From Crossiella sp. CA-258035 (GTDB lineage Bacteria > Actinomycetota > Actinomycetes > Mycobacteriales > Pseudonocardiaceae), in NCBI RefSeq assembly GCF_030064675.1, contig NZ_CP116413.1:7345501-7409500 (forward strand): a DNA stretch of 64,000 bases, written 5' to 3'. Numbering within the stretch: the stretch's first letter is position 1; every line of letters begins with the position of its first letter. The translations under genes were made by a program, and so were the position numbers. Below are positions 1 through 10,872 of this stretch, in pieces. Under the pieces are notes generated by a model. It had not been told where the DNA came from. It saw only the letters and a list, made by a program, of their open reading frames with translations, and made no database searches.

Positions 1-543
1 GCTCGGCGCGGCCAGCTCGGTCATCTGCCGCAGCGAGCTGGACACCTGCTCCTGCATCTTCGCCTGCTCCAGCTGGCTGAGCAGCTTGGTCCGCTCGGCG
101 ATCTTCTGCTGGAGCACCATGGCGTTGCGCTCCACGGCCTGCTTGGCCTGGCCCGCGGCGCCGATCGCCTGGTCGTGCATGCCCTTGAGGTCCTCCACCG
201 ACTGCTCGGCGGTGACCAGCTGGGTGGCGAACGCCTGTGCGGTGTCCTCGTACTCCTGTGCCTTCTTCAGGTCACCGGCGGCGCGGGCCTGGTCGGCGAG
301 GACCAGTGCCTGCCGCGCGGAAGCTTGCAACTTCTCGACCTCGCCCAGCTGGCGGTTCAGCTTCATCTCCAGCTGACGCTGGTTGCCGATCACCGCCGCA
401 GCCTGCTGGGACAGGGCCTGGTGCTGACGCTGCGCTTCCTCGATGGCCTGCTGAATCTGTACCTTCGGGTCGGCGTGTTCGTCGATCTTCGACGAGAACG
501 CCGCCATGAGGTACTTCCAGAACTTCACGAACGCGTTGGCCAT
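1..543 (-). CDS. pspA: PspA/IM30 family phage shock protein, 3' end missing
   Basis: Peripheral membrane protein of the PspA/IM30 family that binds stressed cytoplasmic membrane. The visible 181 residues begin [14 protein letters not shown], an amphipathic N-terminal helix, followed by a long helical coiled coil rich in Gln, Glu, Lys and Ala without transmembrane segments, as expected for PspA. The family is usually about 220-280 residues, so the C-terminal part lies beyond the left edge. A GGAGGAG lies directly before the ATG. clgR lies upstream on the same strand, as in the clgR-pspA envelope-stress locus of mycobacteria, but a strong hairpin separates them here, so pspA may also have its own promoter. 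The call is firm; only the missing end is unknown. Confidence 0.93.
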   Translation of the reverse strand, partial: MANAFVKFWKYLMAAFSSKIDEHADPKVQIQQAIEEAQRQHQALSQQAAAVIGNQRQLEMKLNRQLGEVEKLQASARQALVLADQARAAGDLKKAQEYEDTAQAFATQLVTAEQSVEDLKGMHDQAIGAAGQAKQAVERNAMVLQQKIAERTKLLSQLEQAKMQEQVSSSLRQMTELAAPS

Positions 544-831
544 CTCCTCCGCCTGCCTTCTCCGTGCGACCCGTCCCCCACACACAGGAGGTGACCGGCG
601 CTCATCCCAGTGCTGGGTTCCATCGTGTCAGGTACCGCCACGCCGTTCCACTGACCCCCGTGGAAGTCAGGGTCCTCCCTGATCAAGTCAAGGGTCCACC
701 TGAGCAGGCCCGGTATCAGGGGCGTACGCCTTTTATACCCTCGTTCGAATGCGCACCGGCCCGACTCAACGCAAATGACACCGCCAGGCTGAGACGGATC
801 TCAGCCTGGCGGATGACTCGGCGTACGCGGT
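544..831 (-). other. Intergenic region between clgR and pspA
   Basis: 288 bases without a convincing gene. Short overlapping frames exist but have no ribosome-binding site and no recognisable protein. The part next to clgR holds the clgR hairpin terminator. The remaining roughly 240 bases presumably contain the pspA promoter, but I could not pick a confident -35/-10 pair. Confidence 0.6.
781..812 (-). terminator. Hairpin terminator downstream of clgR
   Basis: A perfect 14-bp inverted repeat (arms 781-794 and 799-812, arm CCGCCAGGCTGAGA) with a 4-base loop lies 19 bases after the clgR stop. On the minus strand it is followed by a short T-containing stretch. It would end or attenuate clgR transcripts before pspA. 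Confidence 0.75.
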
Positions 832-1287
832 TCAGGCCGCGACCACGACCCCGGCGGAGGCGTGCGGCCCGCTGATCGGGGCGTTGAGCTGGTGCCGCAG
901 CAGCGGCTGGAGCCGCAGCTCGGTCAGCTCCTCGCCCAGCGCGGAGGTCACCAGGCGACCACCGCTGAAGCCGGATTCCCCGGCGCCGGCCCGGCTCGGC
1001 GCGCGCTCCGCGGCGGCCACGGCATCGGGCACCGTGTCCGGCACGGTGAACTCGCCGAGGCGGACATCCGCGGCGACCTCGCCCAGCAGGTCGGACAGGG
1101 GTAAGTCGAGTGCGTCACAGATCGACGCCAGCAGCTCGCTGGACGCTTCCTTGCGCCCACGTTCCACTTCGGAGAGGTAGCCGAGGCTCACACGCGCGAG
1201 CCGGGACACCTCGCGAAGCGTCCGACGTTGGGCGGTGCGGGTACGGCGCAACCGCTCGCCGATCGCCTCACGCAGCAGCACGGTCAT
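832..1287 (-). CDS. clgR: ClgR-type XRE transcriptional regulator
   Basis: Helix-turn-helix regulator of about 151 residues. Residues 1-75 form a Cro/C1-type [23 protein letters not shown] is the turn-helix core, followed by [23 protein letters not shown], very characteristic of ClgR/PopR, which control clp protease genes and envelope-stress genes in actinobacteria. The C-terminal tail is variable and ends in Val-Val-Ala-Ala, a small hydrophobic end of the kind found on Clp substrates. ATG 1287 is chosen over the upstream in-frame GTG because AAAGGAGG lies at a good distance before it. Its location between cinA and pspA matches the mycobacterial order. A ClgR-like palindrome at 1366-1380 suggests autoregulation. 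Confidence 0.92.
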   Translation of the reverse strand: MTVLLREAIGERLRRTRTAQRRTLREVSRLARVSLGYLSEVERGRKEASSELLASICDALDLPLSDLLGEVAADVRLGEFTVPDTVPDAVAAAERAPSRAGAGESGFSGGRLVTSALGEELTELRLQPLLRHQLNAPISGPHASAGVVVAA

Positions 1288-1365
1288 CGCGTGCCTCCTT
1301 TCGGCCAGGCCCGTGGAGACCACGGTACCGAGCGCGACGCCCCTCAGTGGCGATCACAGGGATAC

Positions 1366-1380
1366 TTCGCCAAGAGCGAA
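1366..1380. promoter_or_regulatory. Candidate ClgR operator
   Basis: TTCGC-CAAGA-GCGAA is an exact inverted repeat with 5-bp arms and a 5-base centre. It matches the remembered ClgR consensus (TTCGC-N5-GCGAA) of Corynebacterium and Streptomyces. It lies about 80 bases upstream of the clgR start, between clgR and cinA, where an autoregulatory site is expected. Confidence 0.7.
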
Positions 1381-1398
1381 CGCCGGTTTCCCCATCGA

Positions 1399-1890
1399 TC
1401 ATTCCCCGACCGGACCGCCGAGCGCATCCTGGAGCAACTCCAGGGCGGCCGCCACCGCGCCCGCTCGCACCTCGGCACGCTCGCCGGGCAGGGTGATCGT
1501 GCGCAGTGTCACACCCGCCGGACCGGCCAGGCCGAGGTGCACGGTGCCCGGCCCGACTCCGTCCTGCGGGTCCGGCCCGGCCACCCCGGTCAGCCCGAGC
1601 CCCCAGGTCGCCGCACACCGGTCCCTGGCGCCGACGGCCAGCTGACCGGCCACCTCGGGGTGCACCGCGCCGTGCGCGGCCAGCAGTCCGGCCTCGACCC
1701 CGGCCAGGGTGTGCTTGAGGTCAGTGGCGTAGACCACCAGCCCGCCGCGCAACACCGCGCTGGCCCCCGGCACGGTGGCGATGGTCGCGCTGACCAGGCC
1801 CGCGGTCAGCGACTCGGCGGTGGCCACGGTCTGCCCGCGCGCCCGCAGCGCGCCGACGAGCGTGCGCGCCAGCGCCTCGGCCGCGGTCAC
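1399..1890 (-). CDS. cinA: CinA C-terminal domain protein (nicotinamide-nucleotide amidase type)
   Basis: Protein of 163 residues equal to the C-terminal CinA domain alone, which in characterised members (PncC) deamidates nicotinamide mononucleotide to nicotinate mononucleotide. The diagnostic segments VATAESLTAGLVSATIA and WGLGLTGVAGPDPQDG are present. The N-terminal MoCF-like domain of full-length CinA is absent, as in most actinobacterial copies. Start GTG 1890 overlaps the pgsA stop by four bases (GTGA), so the gene is probably translationally coupled to pgsA and is the last gene of a rimO-pgsA-cinA operon. Confidence 0.93.
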   Translation of the reverse strand: MTAAEALARTLVGALRARGQTVATAESLTAGLVSATIATVPGASAVLRGGLVVYATDLKHTLAGVEAGLLAAHGAVHPEVAGQLAVGARDRCAATWGLGLTGVAGPDPQDGVGPGTVHLGLAGPAGVTLRTITLPGERAEVRAGAVAAALELLQDALGGPVGE

Positions 1891-2495
1891 CGACCGGCCC
1901 GCAGCCGCACCGCCTGGACCACGTAGTCGACCGCGGTGCCCACGGTCAGCACCAGCGCCAGGCCCATCATGATCCACAGCAGCGGCCCGAACACCGGCGG
2001 CAGCGGCAGCACGTACAGCCCGATCGCGACCACCTGGGCCAGCGTCTTGGCCTTGCCGCCACGGCTGGCCGGGATGACCGCGAACCGGATCACCCAGAAC
2101 CGCATCAGCGTGATGCCCACCTCGCGGGCCAGGATGACGATGGTGACCCACCACGGCAGGTCGCCGAGCACGCTCAGCCCGATCAGCGCGGACCCGGTGA
2201 GCGCCTTGTCCGCGATCGGGTCGGCGATCTTGCCGAAGTCGGTGACCAGGCCGTGCTTGCGGGCCAGCACCCCGTCGATGCGGTCGGTGATCGCGGCCAG
2301 CGCGAAGATCCCCCAGGCCACCCAGCGCCAGCCCGCCTCGTGCCCGCCCCCGGCGAAGAGGGCGACGATGAACACCGGCACCAGCACCAGCCGGGAGATG
2401 GTCAGCAGGTTGGCGATGTTGAGGATCGGGACGGCGGGCAGCGCCCGGTCCGCCAGGTGGTCCCCTCGGTCAGCTCCCTGACCGGCAGAGCTCAC
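1887..2495 (-). CDS. pgsA: CDP-diacylglycerol--glycerol-3-phosphate 3-phosphatidyltransferase
   Basis: Integral membrane enzyme of 202 residues for the first step of phosphatidylglycerol synthesis (CDP-DAG + glycerol 3-phosphate to phosphatidylglycerophosphate). The CDP-alcohol phosphotransferase signature D-x2-DG-x2-AR-x8-G-x3-D-x3-D is complete, in the segment starting [12 protein letters not shown] and ending DPIAD. The N-terminal segment [17 protein letters not shown] is typical of PgsA, and several hydrophobic helices follow. GTG 2495 is chosen because it overlaps the rimO stop as GTGA and gives normal family length; a longer frame exists upstream. It sits between rimO and cinA with 4-bp overlaps on both sides. 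Confidence 0.95.
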   Translation of the reverse strand: MSSAGQGADRGDHLADRALPAVPILNIANLLTISRLVLVPVFIVALFAGGGHEAGWRWVAWGIFALAAITDRIDGVLARKHGLVTDFGKIADPIADKALTGSALIGLSVLGDLPWWVTIVILAREVGITLMRFWVIRFAVIPASRGGKAKTLAQVVAIGLYVLPLPPVFGPLLWIMMGLALVLTVGTAVDYVVQAVRLRAGR

Positions 2496-3937
2496 GTCCC
2501 GCTCCGCGGCAGGACCTCGATCTGCTCCACCACCAGGTCCACCCCCTCGGCCGCGATGACCCGGCAGCGCACCAGGTCGCCGATCTTCAGCCCGTCGGGT
2601 TCGTGCACCACGCACTCGCCGTCGACCTCGGGCGCCTGGTGCGCGGCCCGGCCGGAGCAGTGCATCTCCTCGGTCTCCTCGTGCTCGATGAGCACCACGA
2701 CCTCATCGCCCACCCGGTCCTCGGCCCGCTGCGCGATCAGCTCGTCGACCAACTGGGAGACCCGGTGCACCCGCTCGCCGACCACGTCCGGGTCGACCTT
2801 GTCCGGCAGGTTCTCCGCCTCGGTGCCGTCCTCGTCGGAGTAGCCGAACACGCCGACCGCGTCCAGCTGGGCCTCGGTGAGGAAGCGTTCCAGCTCGGCC
2901 AGGTCCTGCTCGGTCTCACCGGGGAAGCCCACGATGACATTGGTCCGGATGCCCGCCGTCGGGGACAGCGCGCGGATCTGCTTCACCAGGTCCAGGAAGG
3001 AGTCGGTGTTGCCGAAGCGCCGCATCCGGCGCAGCACCGACTCGCTGGAGTGCTGGAAGGACAGGTCGAAGTAGTCGGCCACGCCGGGCGTGGTGGCGAT
3101 CGCCTTGACCAGGCCGGGCCGGGTCTCGGCCGGCTGCAGGTAGGACACCCGCACCCGGTCGATGCCGGGCACCGCGGCCAGCCTCGGCAGCAGCGACTCC
3201 AGCGCGCGCAGGTCGCCGAGGTCCTTGCCGTAGGAGGTCGAGTTCTCACTGACCAGGAAGACCTCGCGGACCCCCTGCTGAGCCAGCCAGGCGGCCTCGC
3301 CCAGGATCTCCTCGGCGGTGCGGGAGACGAAGGCGCCGCGGAAGGAGGGGATGGCGCAGAAGGTGCAGCGCCGGTCGCAGCCGGAGGCGATCTTCAGCGC
3401 GGCCACCGGCGCGTTGTCCAGGCGGCGCCGCTGCACGTTGGTCGGCAGCCAGCCGTGACCGGGCACGGAGACCTGGTCCGCGGCCTGCGGGCGCTGCACC
3501 GGGGTGATCGGCAGCAGCGTGCGCCGGTCGACCGGCACGTGCGACTCGATGCTGCGCCCGGCCACCACGTCGTCCAGCCGCTCGGCCAGGTCGGGGTAGT
3601 GGTCGAAGCCCAGCACCGCGCTGGCCTCGGGCAGCTGGTCGGCCAGCTCCTTGCCGTAGCGCTCGGCGAAGCAGCCCACCGCGACCACCTTGGCCCCGGT
3701 GTCGGAGGCCGCCAGCAGCATGTCGATGGAGTCCTTCTTGGCGCCCTCGACGAAACCGCAGGTGTTGACCACGATCACGTCGGCGTTCTCAGCCCCGCCG
3801 TCGGCCTCGGCGCCGGTGTCGACCAGGTCCCAGCCGCCGGAGGTCAGGCGGCCTGCCAGCTCTTCGGAGTCGACTTCGTTGCGCGCGCAGCCAAGGGTGA
3901 GCAGCGCGACCCGGCGGGAGGTGGACGGTGAAGACAC
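2492..3937 (-). CDS. rimO: Ribosomal protein uS12 methylthiotransferase RimO
   Basis: Radical SAM enzyme of 481 residues that methylthiolates a conserved aspartate of ribosomal protein S12. The N-terminal UPF0004 domain has [11 protein letters not shown] and further Cys residues for one Fe-S cluster. The radical SAM triad is CDRRCTFC (CxxxCxxC). The C-terminal TRAM domain (from about residue 410) contains DEVVVLIE and is followed by a short tail. Start GTG 3937 follows a TACCCT -10-like element by 7 bases, suggesting a leaderless mRNA. It is the first gene of rimO-pgsA-cinA. Confidence 0.95.
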   Translation of the reverse strand: MSSPSTSRRVALLTLGCARNEVDSEELAGRLTSGGWDLVDTGAEADGGAENADVIVVNTCGFVEGAKKDSIDMLLAASDTGAKVVAVGCFAERYGKELADQLPEASAVLGFDHYPDLAERLDDVVAGRSIESHVPVDRRTLLPITPVQRPQAADQVSVPGHGWLPTNVQRRRLDNAPVAALKIASGCDRRCTFCAIPSFRGAFVSRTAEEILGEAAWLAQQGVREVFLVSENSTSYGKDLGDLRALESLLPRLAAVPGIDRVRVSYLQPAETRPGLVKAIATTPGVADYFDLSFQHSSESVLRRMRRFGNTDSFLDLVKQIRALSPTAGIRTNVIVGFPGETEQDLAELERFLTEAQLDAVGVFGYSDEDGTEAENLPDKVDPDVVGERVHRVSQLVDELIAQRAEDRVGDEVVVLIEHEETEEMHCSGRAAHQAPEVDGECVVHEPDGLKIGDLVRCRVIAAEGVDLVVEQIEVLPRSGT

Positions 3938-3997
3938 GTCGATCAGGGTAACCGCCGGGCGACATGATCAAGTCCACGGCAGGGTCCTGGCACCCGA

Positions 3998-4156
3998 CTA
4001 GGTCGGAATCATGCTCCGGACAAGCGGCCAGACCCCGCTGGACGGGTTGCGCCGGTGATCAGCGATGGTCGGGTCGGCGCCCGACGCCCGCCGCACCGCG
4101 TCCTCGACCCCACGGTCGTACCGGGTGAAGTCCAGGGCGGCGTTCTCCCTCCGCAT
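3998..4156 (-). pseudogene. Probable remnant of an RloB-like gene (C-terminal end only)
   Basis: A 52-codon frame directly downstream of the AAA15 ATPase gene. Its C-terminal part, DHRRNPSSGVWPLVRSMIPT, resembles the conserved NPST-x-V-x-x-LV end of RloB-like proteins (Pfam RloB, PF13707), which are normally about 200 residues and encoded next to AAA15 ATPases. The preceding ENAALDFTRYDRG-VEDAVRRA also fits the last helices of that family. The N-terminal Toprim-like part is missing. A GTG overlapping the ATPase stop (4163) is in another frame, consistent with a deletion plus frameshift. Identification is by eye and could be wrong. Confidence 0.5.
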
Positions 4157-4159
4157 CGC

Positions 4160-5506
4160 TCACTGGCTCGCGGGGAGAACGGCGTCGATGAAGTCCTGTT
4201 CGGACAGCACCGGCACCGCGCCGTAGCTGCCGCCCAGGTAGCGCCGTTCGGTGTTCTCGTCCTTGCGGGGGTGGAAGTCGGTCAGCGGGTACAGGGTGCT
4301 GGCGCCCCGGGGGTCCTTCTGCACGAACCAGACCTGGTCCCTGCGCAGGACCTCCTCGCCGAGCATGGTGCCGAGCAGGCTGGTGTCGTGCGTGGTGAAG
4401 ATCAGCTGCGCTTGGCGGGGGTTGGTCCGGAGGTCCTGGAACAGCGAGACCAACCGCGCGGTGAGCCGGGGATGCAGGCTGGTGTCGATCTCGTCCACCA
4501 CCAGCGTGGTGCCCTCGGCCAGCGCCACGAGCACGGTGGGCAGCAGCGCCAGCCAGGAGCGGGTGCCCGCGGACTCCTCCTCGAGGTCGAACACCTCGCC
4601 GAGTTCTCCGTGGGTCAACTGGAGGCGGTTCTGCCTCCGGTGATGGACCTCCCGTAGCTCCTCCCGACGATGCCGGGCATCGACCAATGCGACAGCGGCG
4701 CGAGCGGCGGCATCGTGATCCTCCGAATACGTCGATCTCGCGTACGCCGCCATCGCCGCTTCAGCTTCGTCTGCCGCATCCCGTGCCGCGTTCTCCACTT
4801 TCTCGTCGAGCGGATCCTCGGCGATGCCCGAGATGCCGAGGTCGGCGGCACGCAGCAGGTCCACAAGTTGGTCCCGGCGCTCGGGGTGTGTCCGCAGGAA
4901 ACGCTTCACCTGCACGGCCGTGCCGGCCGGGGCCTCGGCGAGCCGGAACGTCAGGTGCTGGGCGAACCAGCGGTGCACCGGCAGCAACGCAGTGATGTTG
5001 GACTGCGCCGCGAGGCTCAGGAAGAGCGCGTTGGGTCTGGTCAGCGCCTCGAGCACCTCGAGCTTGCCGCGCAGTTCCGGCACGGTGCTGCCGAAGCGGA
5101 CGGTGTCCCCGTTCCGCTCGAACAGCTTCCGCTTCCGGCCTTCCGGGTAGCTGTACAGCCACTCCTCACAGACCCGGACATCGTCCACGGTGAACCCGTA
5201 GGTGTAGGGCACCCCGCCGGAGATCAGCTCCACCACGAACCCGGAGGGCTTCGCCCGCGCGGCGGGATCGAGCCGGAACGGCCGCCGCGGCACCCCTCCC
5301 TCCGCGGGCCAGTCCCCGAACGAACGCGTGACGGCCGCGGCCATGAACCGCAGGCCGCTCAGCAGGTTCGACTTGCCGGAGGCGTTCGCCCCGTAGACCG
5401 CCGCCACCGGCACGACCTCGGCCGTGGGCTCGTAGGCGGGCAGCAGCGACAGCTCGTGCTCGTCCCGGAACGAGCGATGGTTGATCAACCGGAAGCTCCG
5501 TAGCAC
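4160..5506 (-). CDS. AAA15/COG1106-type ATP-binding protein
   Basis: SMC/ABC-like ATPase of 448 residues. Walker A GANASGKS is at residues 39-46, the signature-like ESAGTRSW precedes Walker B TTLVVDEIDTSLHP, and the switch histidine lies in IFTTHDTSLL. The region in between is helical and charged. COG1106 proteins (RloA-like) occur in defence-type loci, often with RloB or another nuclease-like partner; the exact role is unknown. Start GTG 5506 gives the usual MLRSFRLINHRSFRDE beginning, where the first strand and the Phe-x-Asn/Ser-Phe-x-D/E motif are conserved. It interrupts the conserved core between rimO and argA, so it is probably an acquired element. The partner appears to survive only as a fragment. 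Confidence 0.85.
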   Translation of the reverse strand: MLRSFRLINHRSFRDEHELSLLPAYEPTAEVVPVAAVYGANASGKSNLLSGLRFMAAAVTRSFGDWPAEGGVPRRPFRLDPAARAKPSGFVVELISGGVPYTYGFTVDDVRVCEEWLYSYPEGRKRKLFERNGDTVRFGSTVPELRGKLEVLEALTRPNALFLSLAAQSNITALLPVHRWFAQHLTFRLAEAPAGTAVQVKRFLRTHPERRDQLVDLLRAADLGISGIAEDPLDEKVENAARDAADEAEAAMAAYARSTYSEDHDAAARAAVALVDARHRREELREVHHRRQNRLQLTHGELGEVFDLEEESAGTRSWLALLPTVLVALAEGTTLVVDEIDTSLHPRLTARLVSLFQDLRTNPRQAQLIFTTHDTSLLGTMLGEEVLRRDQVWFVQKDPRGASTLYPLTDFHPRKDENTERRYLGGSYGAVPVLSEQDFIDAVLPASQ

Positions 5507-5714
5507 CTGACCACCCCATTCCAGAACCCAGATGCCTTCTGCTGTGATTTAACCGCACGATACGCCCTCAAAGTGAGTCAGTTCACCTGCTTGCGCTCAC
5601 TCGACAGGATCCGATCCACCCTCGAACCAACCGGCCACCGGCAGCCCTGGCTCCCACCGGCGGCACTAGTAATGAGAGGAAGAAGACTTCAGGGGAACGC
5701 GACGGAGCCTTTTG
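5507..5714. other. Divergent intergenic region between the AAA15 gene and argA
   Basis: 208 bases between two divergent starts, noticeably less G+C-rich than its surroundings and holding no credible frame. It must contain both promoters. TAGTAATGA around 5668-5676 is a possible -10 area for argA, about 45 bases before its start; no -10 could be assigned for the ATPase gene. Confidence 0.5.
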
Positions 5715-6245
5715 ATGCCGGAACGATTACGTTCATCTGTCGTGAGTGACGCGATCACCGTGCGCCGCGCGCGGACGCGGGACGTGCGGGCCGTGAAGGC
5801 CCTCGTGGACCTGTACGCGAGCAAGGACATCCTGCTGGAGAAGGACCTGGTGAACCTGTACGAGACGGTGCAGGAGTTCTGGGTCGCGGAGCTGGACGGG
5901 GTGCTGGTCGGGTGTGGCGCCCTGCACGTGCTGTGGGAGGACCTGGCCGAGATCCGCACGGTGGCGGTGGACCCGAGTGTGCGCGGCAAGGGCGTCGGCG
6001 GGGCGATCGTGCGCCAGCTGGTGGACGTGGCCAACCAGCTCGGGCTGTTGCGGATCTTCGTGCTGACCTTCGAGTCGCACTTCTTCCAGCGGCACGGTTT
6101 CGTCGAGATCCAGGGCACGCCGGTGACCCCGGAGATCTACGAGGAGATCCGGCGTTCGCCGGACGCGGGCGTGGCCGAGTTCCTGGACCTGCCCTACGTC
6201 AAGCCGAACACCCTCGGCAACACCCGGATGCTGCTGGAGCTGTGA
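5715..6245 (+). CDS. argA: Amino-acid N-acetyltransferase (N-acetylglutamate synthase, actinobacterial GNAT type)
   Basis: GNAT-fold enzyme of 176 residues that acetylates glutamate (or glutamine) at the first step of arginine synthesis. It matches remembered M. tuberculosis ArgA (Rv2747) closely: YETVQEFWVAELDGVLVGCG, ALHVLWEDLAEIRTVAVDP, then the acetyl-CoA loop RGKGVGGAIV, FFQRHGFVEI, GTPVTPEIYEEI and the conserved end VAEFLDLPYVKPNTLGNTRM. ATG 5715 is preferred because GGAG lies 7 bases upstream; the in-frame GTG 5742 lacks a ribosome site but is closer to the homologous start. Its place next to ftsK is conserved in actinobacteria. Confidence 0.94.
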   Translation: MPERLRSSVVSDAITVRRARTRDVRAVKALVDLYASKDILLEKDLVNLYETVQEFWVAELDGVLVGCGALHVLWEDLAEIRTVAVDPSVRGKGVGGAIVRQLVDVANQLGLLRIFVLTFESHFFQRHGFVEIQGTPVTPEIYEEIRRSPDAGVAEFLDLPYVKPNTLGNTRMLLEL

Positions 6246-6386
6246 CCGCCCGCCGATGATCATGGAGTGAGCCAGCTCACAGGGCCGTCAAGTCTTCACT
6301 CAATCTTCGAACGGAGTGCAGCCAGCGGCCGCTACCGCCCGGTAGGAACCTCACGTGTAGTTCACACCACAGAACTGGGGTTCACC

Positions 6387-6830
6387 GTGAGCAATTCCCC
6401 TGCCGGGTTGCGCAAAGTCCTCACCAGCACGCTGGTCACCCTCGCCGCCGTGTTCGGGCTGCTCGCCGGTTCCGGCGTGGCCCAGGCCGTCGACATCCGG
6501 GCGGTCACCGACGACTACCTGTTCAGCAAGTCGCTGAGCCAGTTCTCCAGCATCCGCGGGCAGCGCCCGTACAACGGCCAGCTCGACTGGTCCTCCGACG
6601 CCTGCTCCTGGTCCCCGGACAAGCCGGTGGGCTTCAACTTCGCCCCCGGCTGCCACCGCCACGACTTCGGCTACCGCAACTACAAGAAGCAGGGCCGCTG
6701 GAACGCCGACGCCAAGGCCCGCATCGACAGCAAGTTCAAGGCCGACCTGTACGGCATCTGCAAGGGCAACTGGGCGTGCAACCGCATCGCCGACGTCTAC
6801 TACGCGGCCGTCCGCCGCTGGGGCACCTGA
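6387..6830 (+). CDS. Secreted prokaryotic phospholipase A2
   Basis: Protein of 147 residues with a signal peptide (residues 1-36: basic start, LVTLAAVFGLLAGSGVAQA) and a small mature domain of the prokaryotic phospholipase A2 family (Pfam PF09056), which hydrolyses the sn-2 ester of phospholipids. The catalytic helix carries CHRHDFGYRNYKK, with the His-Asp pair and flanking Cys; Cys residues in DACSW and ICKGNWAC would form the two disulphides. GTG 6387 is chosen because it starts just before the signal peptide and follows GGGG by six bases; the longer frame to 6267 is not signal-like. It lies between argA and ftsK and is followed by a strong terminator. Confidence 0.88.
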   Translation: MSNSPAGLRKVLTSTLVTLAAVFGLLAGSGVAQAVDIRAVTDDYLFSKSLSQFSSIRGQRPYNGQLDWSSDACSWSPDKPVGFNFAPGCHRHDFGYRNYKKQGRWNADAKARIDSKFKADLYGICKGNWACNRIADVYYAAVRRWGT

Positions 6831-6850
6831 GCCACCGCCCCGCTGACAAC

Positions 6851-6900
6851 GACGGACCCGGGCCGCATTCCCCTGCGCGGCCCGGGTCCGTCGGGTTTTT
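6851..6900 (+). terminator. Rho-independent terminator of the phospholipase A2 gene
   Basis: A perfect 16-bp inverted repeat (arms 6851-6866 and 6877-6892, arm GACGGACCCGGGCCGC) with a 10-base loop, followed by GGGTTTTTG. This is the only terminator in the window with a clear T run. It lies between convergent genes; its orientation serves the plus strand. Confidence 0.93.
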
Positions 6901-6901
6901 G

Positions 6902-9385
<2,484 letters not shown>

Positions 9386-9511
9386 GCTCCACACGGTAGT
9401 CGGATCGCCCCCTGCGTCACAGTCATCACTCCCGTCACAGGAGTCCCAGGTGTGACGAATTCGGAAGTCATGGGGTGTCAGGGTCGGGCGGCGTGCGATG
9501 CTGCACCTGTC

Positions 9512-10342
9512 ATGGTTGCTCTGCATTCGGTTCCAGACGAGCCGACACGCCGGTCGGCTCCAGCCCGTCGGTCATCCAGGCTCTGGCGGGCCCTGATGGC
9601 CGCGGACCGCGCCTTCGTCGCCCTCACCGGAAAACTCGTGGTCACCGGGGAGATCCCGGCTGACCTGCGGGGACAACCGGTGCTGCTGGCCACCAACCAC
9701 ATCGGCGTCTTCGACGGCTTCGTGCTGGTCGCGGCTTGTCACAAGGCCGGGATCGCGCCCTCGCTGATGTCCACCGGTGGCATCTTCGACGCGCCGGTCG
9801 CCGGCTGGGTGTGGCGGCGCTGCGGACATGTCCGGGTGGACCGCGGCAAGGCCACGGTCACCCAGGCCATGGACAGCGCGGTCAACGCCATCGGCGAGGG
9901 CCACACGCTGCTCATCTACCCGGAGGGCCGGGTCTCCCGCGATCCAGGCCTGTGGCCGGAGCGCGGCAAGACCGGCGCGGCCCGGATCGCGCTCGCCTCG
10001 GGCGCGCCGGTGCTGCCGGTGAGCCAGTGGGGCGCGCACGAGGCGGTCATCTGGGGCACGCTGGTGGTCTCCGGCTGGTCGGACTTCAAGCCGCTGATGA
10101 TGTCCTGGTTCCGCGCGGTGAAGAACCGCCCGACCTTCCGCGTGCACTTCGGCCCGCCGGTGGACCTGTCGGACCTGTCCCCGACCAAGACCGGCGACGC
10201 CACCCGCGCGCGGGACCGGATCATGCGCGCGATCGCCAAGGGCATGATCGGCATCCGCCCCGGCGAGCTGGACAAGCTGAAGTTCCACGACCCGACCCGG
10301 CCCACCGAGTCGCGCAGCCCGTGGACGCCGGACCAGCTGTGA
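9512..10342 (+). CDS. 1-acyl-sn-glycerol-3-phosphate acyltransferase (PlsC-like)
   Basis: Membrane-associated acyltransferase of 276 residues. The catalytic NHx4D motif is ATNHIGVFDG and the second block is LLIYPEGRVSRD, which places it in the lysophosphatidic-acid acyltransferase family for phospholipid synthesis. GKTGAARIALASGAPVLPVSQWG is a third conserved block. No ribosome site is evident for either ATG 9512 or the upstream GTG 9452. ATG 9512 is chosen because the earlier residues are not family-like. It is divergent from ftsK, and its end almost abuts a decayed transporter gene. Confidence 0.88.
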   Translation: MVALHSVPDEPTRRSAPARRSSRLWRALMAADRAFVALTGKLVVTGEIPADLRGQPVLLATNHIGVFDGFVLVAACHKAGIAPSLMSTGGIFDAPVAGWVWRRCGHVRVDRGKATVTQAMDSAVNAIGEGHTLLIYPEGRVSRDPGLWPERGKTGAARIALASGAPVLPVSQWGAHEAVIWGTLVVSGWSDFKPLMMSWFRAVKNRPTFRVHFGPPVDLSDLSPTKTGDATRARDRIMRAIAKGMIGIRPGELDKLKFHDPTRPTESRSPWTPDQL

Positions 10343-10352
10343 CCAGCACGCG

Positions 10353-10829
10353 GTGACCTCCGCCGTGCCCTCGGCCGTCAGCTCCAGGAGCGCGGCCGGG
10401 ATCACGCTGGTCGCGGTGTCCGCGCTCTGACTTCGGCAGCACCGGCCCGGTGGCCAAGCTGGTCATCGGGCTGGAGGTCTCACCGTGGCAGCTGACCCAG
10501 CTGCGCATCACCGGGGCGGCGCTGGTGTTCCTGCTCATCGCGCTGATCCGCTCGCCCGCATCGCTGCGGGTGCGGCTTCCTCAGCTGCCCATGGTCATCG
10601 CCTACGGACTCATCGCCTTCGTCGGCATCCAGGCGTTCTACTTCACCGCGGCGGCACCGTCGGCGCCTACCTGACCGGCATCGCGGCCCTGCGCTTCCTG
10701 GCCGCGCCGGTGGCCTGGCTGCTGCTTCGCGAGACGCTCAACGCGCCGCAGCTGGCCGCCGCGGGCGTCCTGCTGGCCGGCGTGGTCCTGGCCCAGCTCC
10801 CCGGACGCGCCACGCCACCGGTGAGCTAG
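10353..10829 (+). pseudogene. Decayed DMT/EamA family transporter
   Basis: Three frame segments together read like an EamA (drug/metabolite) transporter but cannot make one. The start, VTSAVPSAVSSRSAAGITLVAV, ends at a stop near 10428. The next frame continues with FGSTGPVAKLVIGLEVSPW and two hydrophobic helices to about 10665. A third frame then gives GTVGAYLTGIAALRFLAAPV and RETLNAPQLAAAGVLLAGVV, typical of the last helices. A normal member has ten helices and about 300 residues; about 140 residues are missing between segments two and three. At least two frameshifts and one large deletion are needed, so this is a relic. Confidence 0.85.
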
Positions 10830-10852
10830 TCAGGGACCAGCTCACCGGTGGC
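10814..10852. terminator. Bidirectional hairpin between the DMT relic and rnj
   Basis: A perfect 14-bp inverted repeat (10814-10827 and 10839-10852, arm GCCACCGGTGAGCT) with an 11-base loop, placed between convergent genes. It has no T run. It would serve the dapA-rnj transcript on the minus strand and overlaps the end of the relic transporter. Confidence 0.7.
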
Positions 10853-10872
10853 ATGCGTACGGTTCTACCCGG

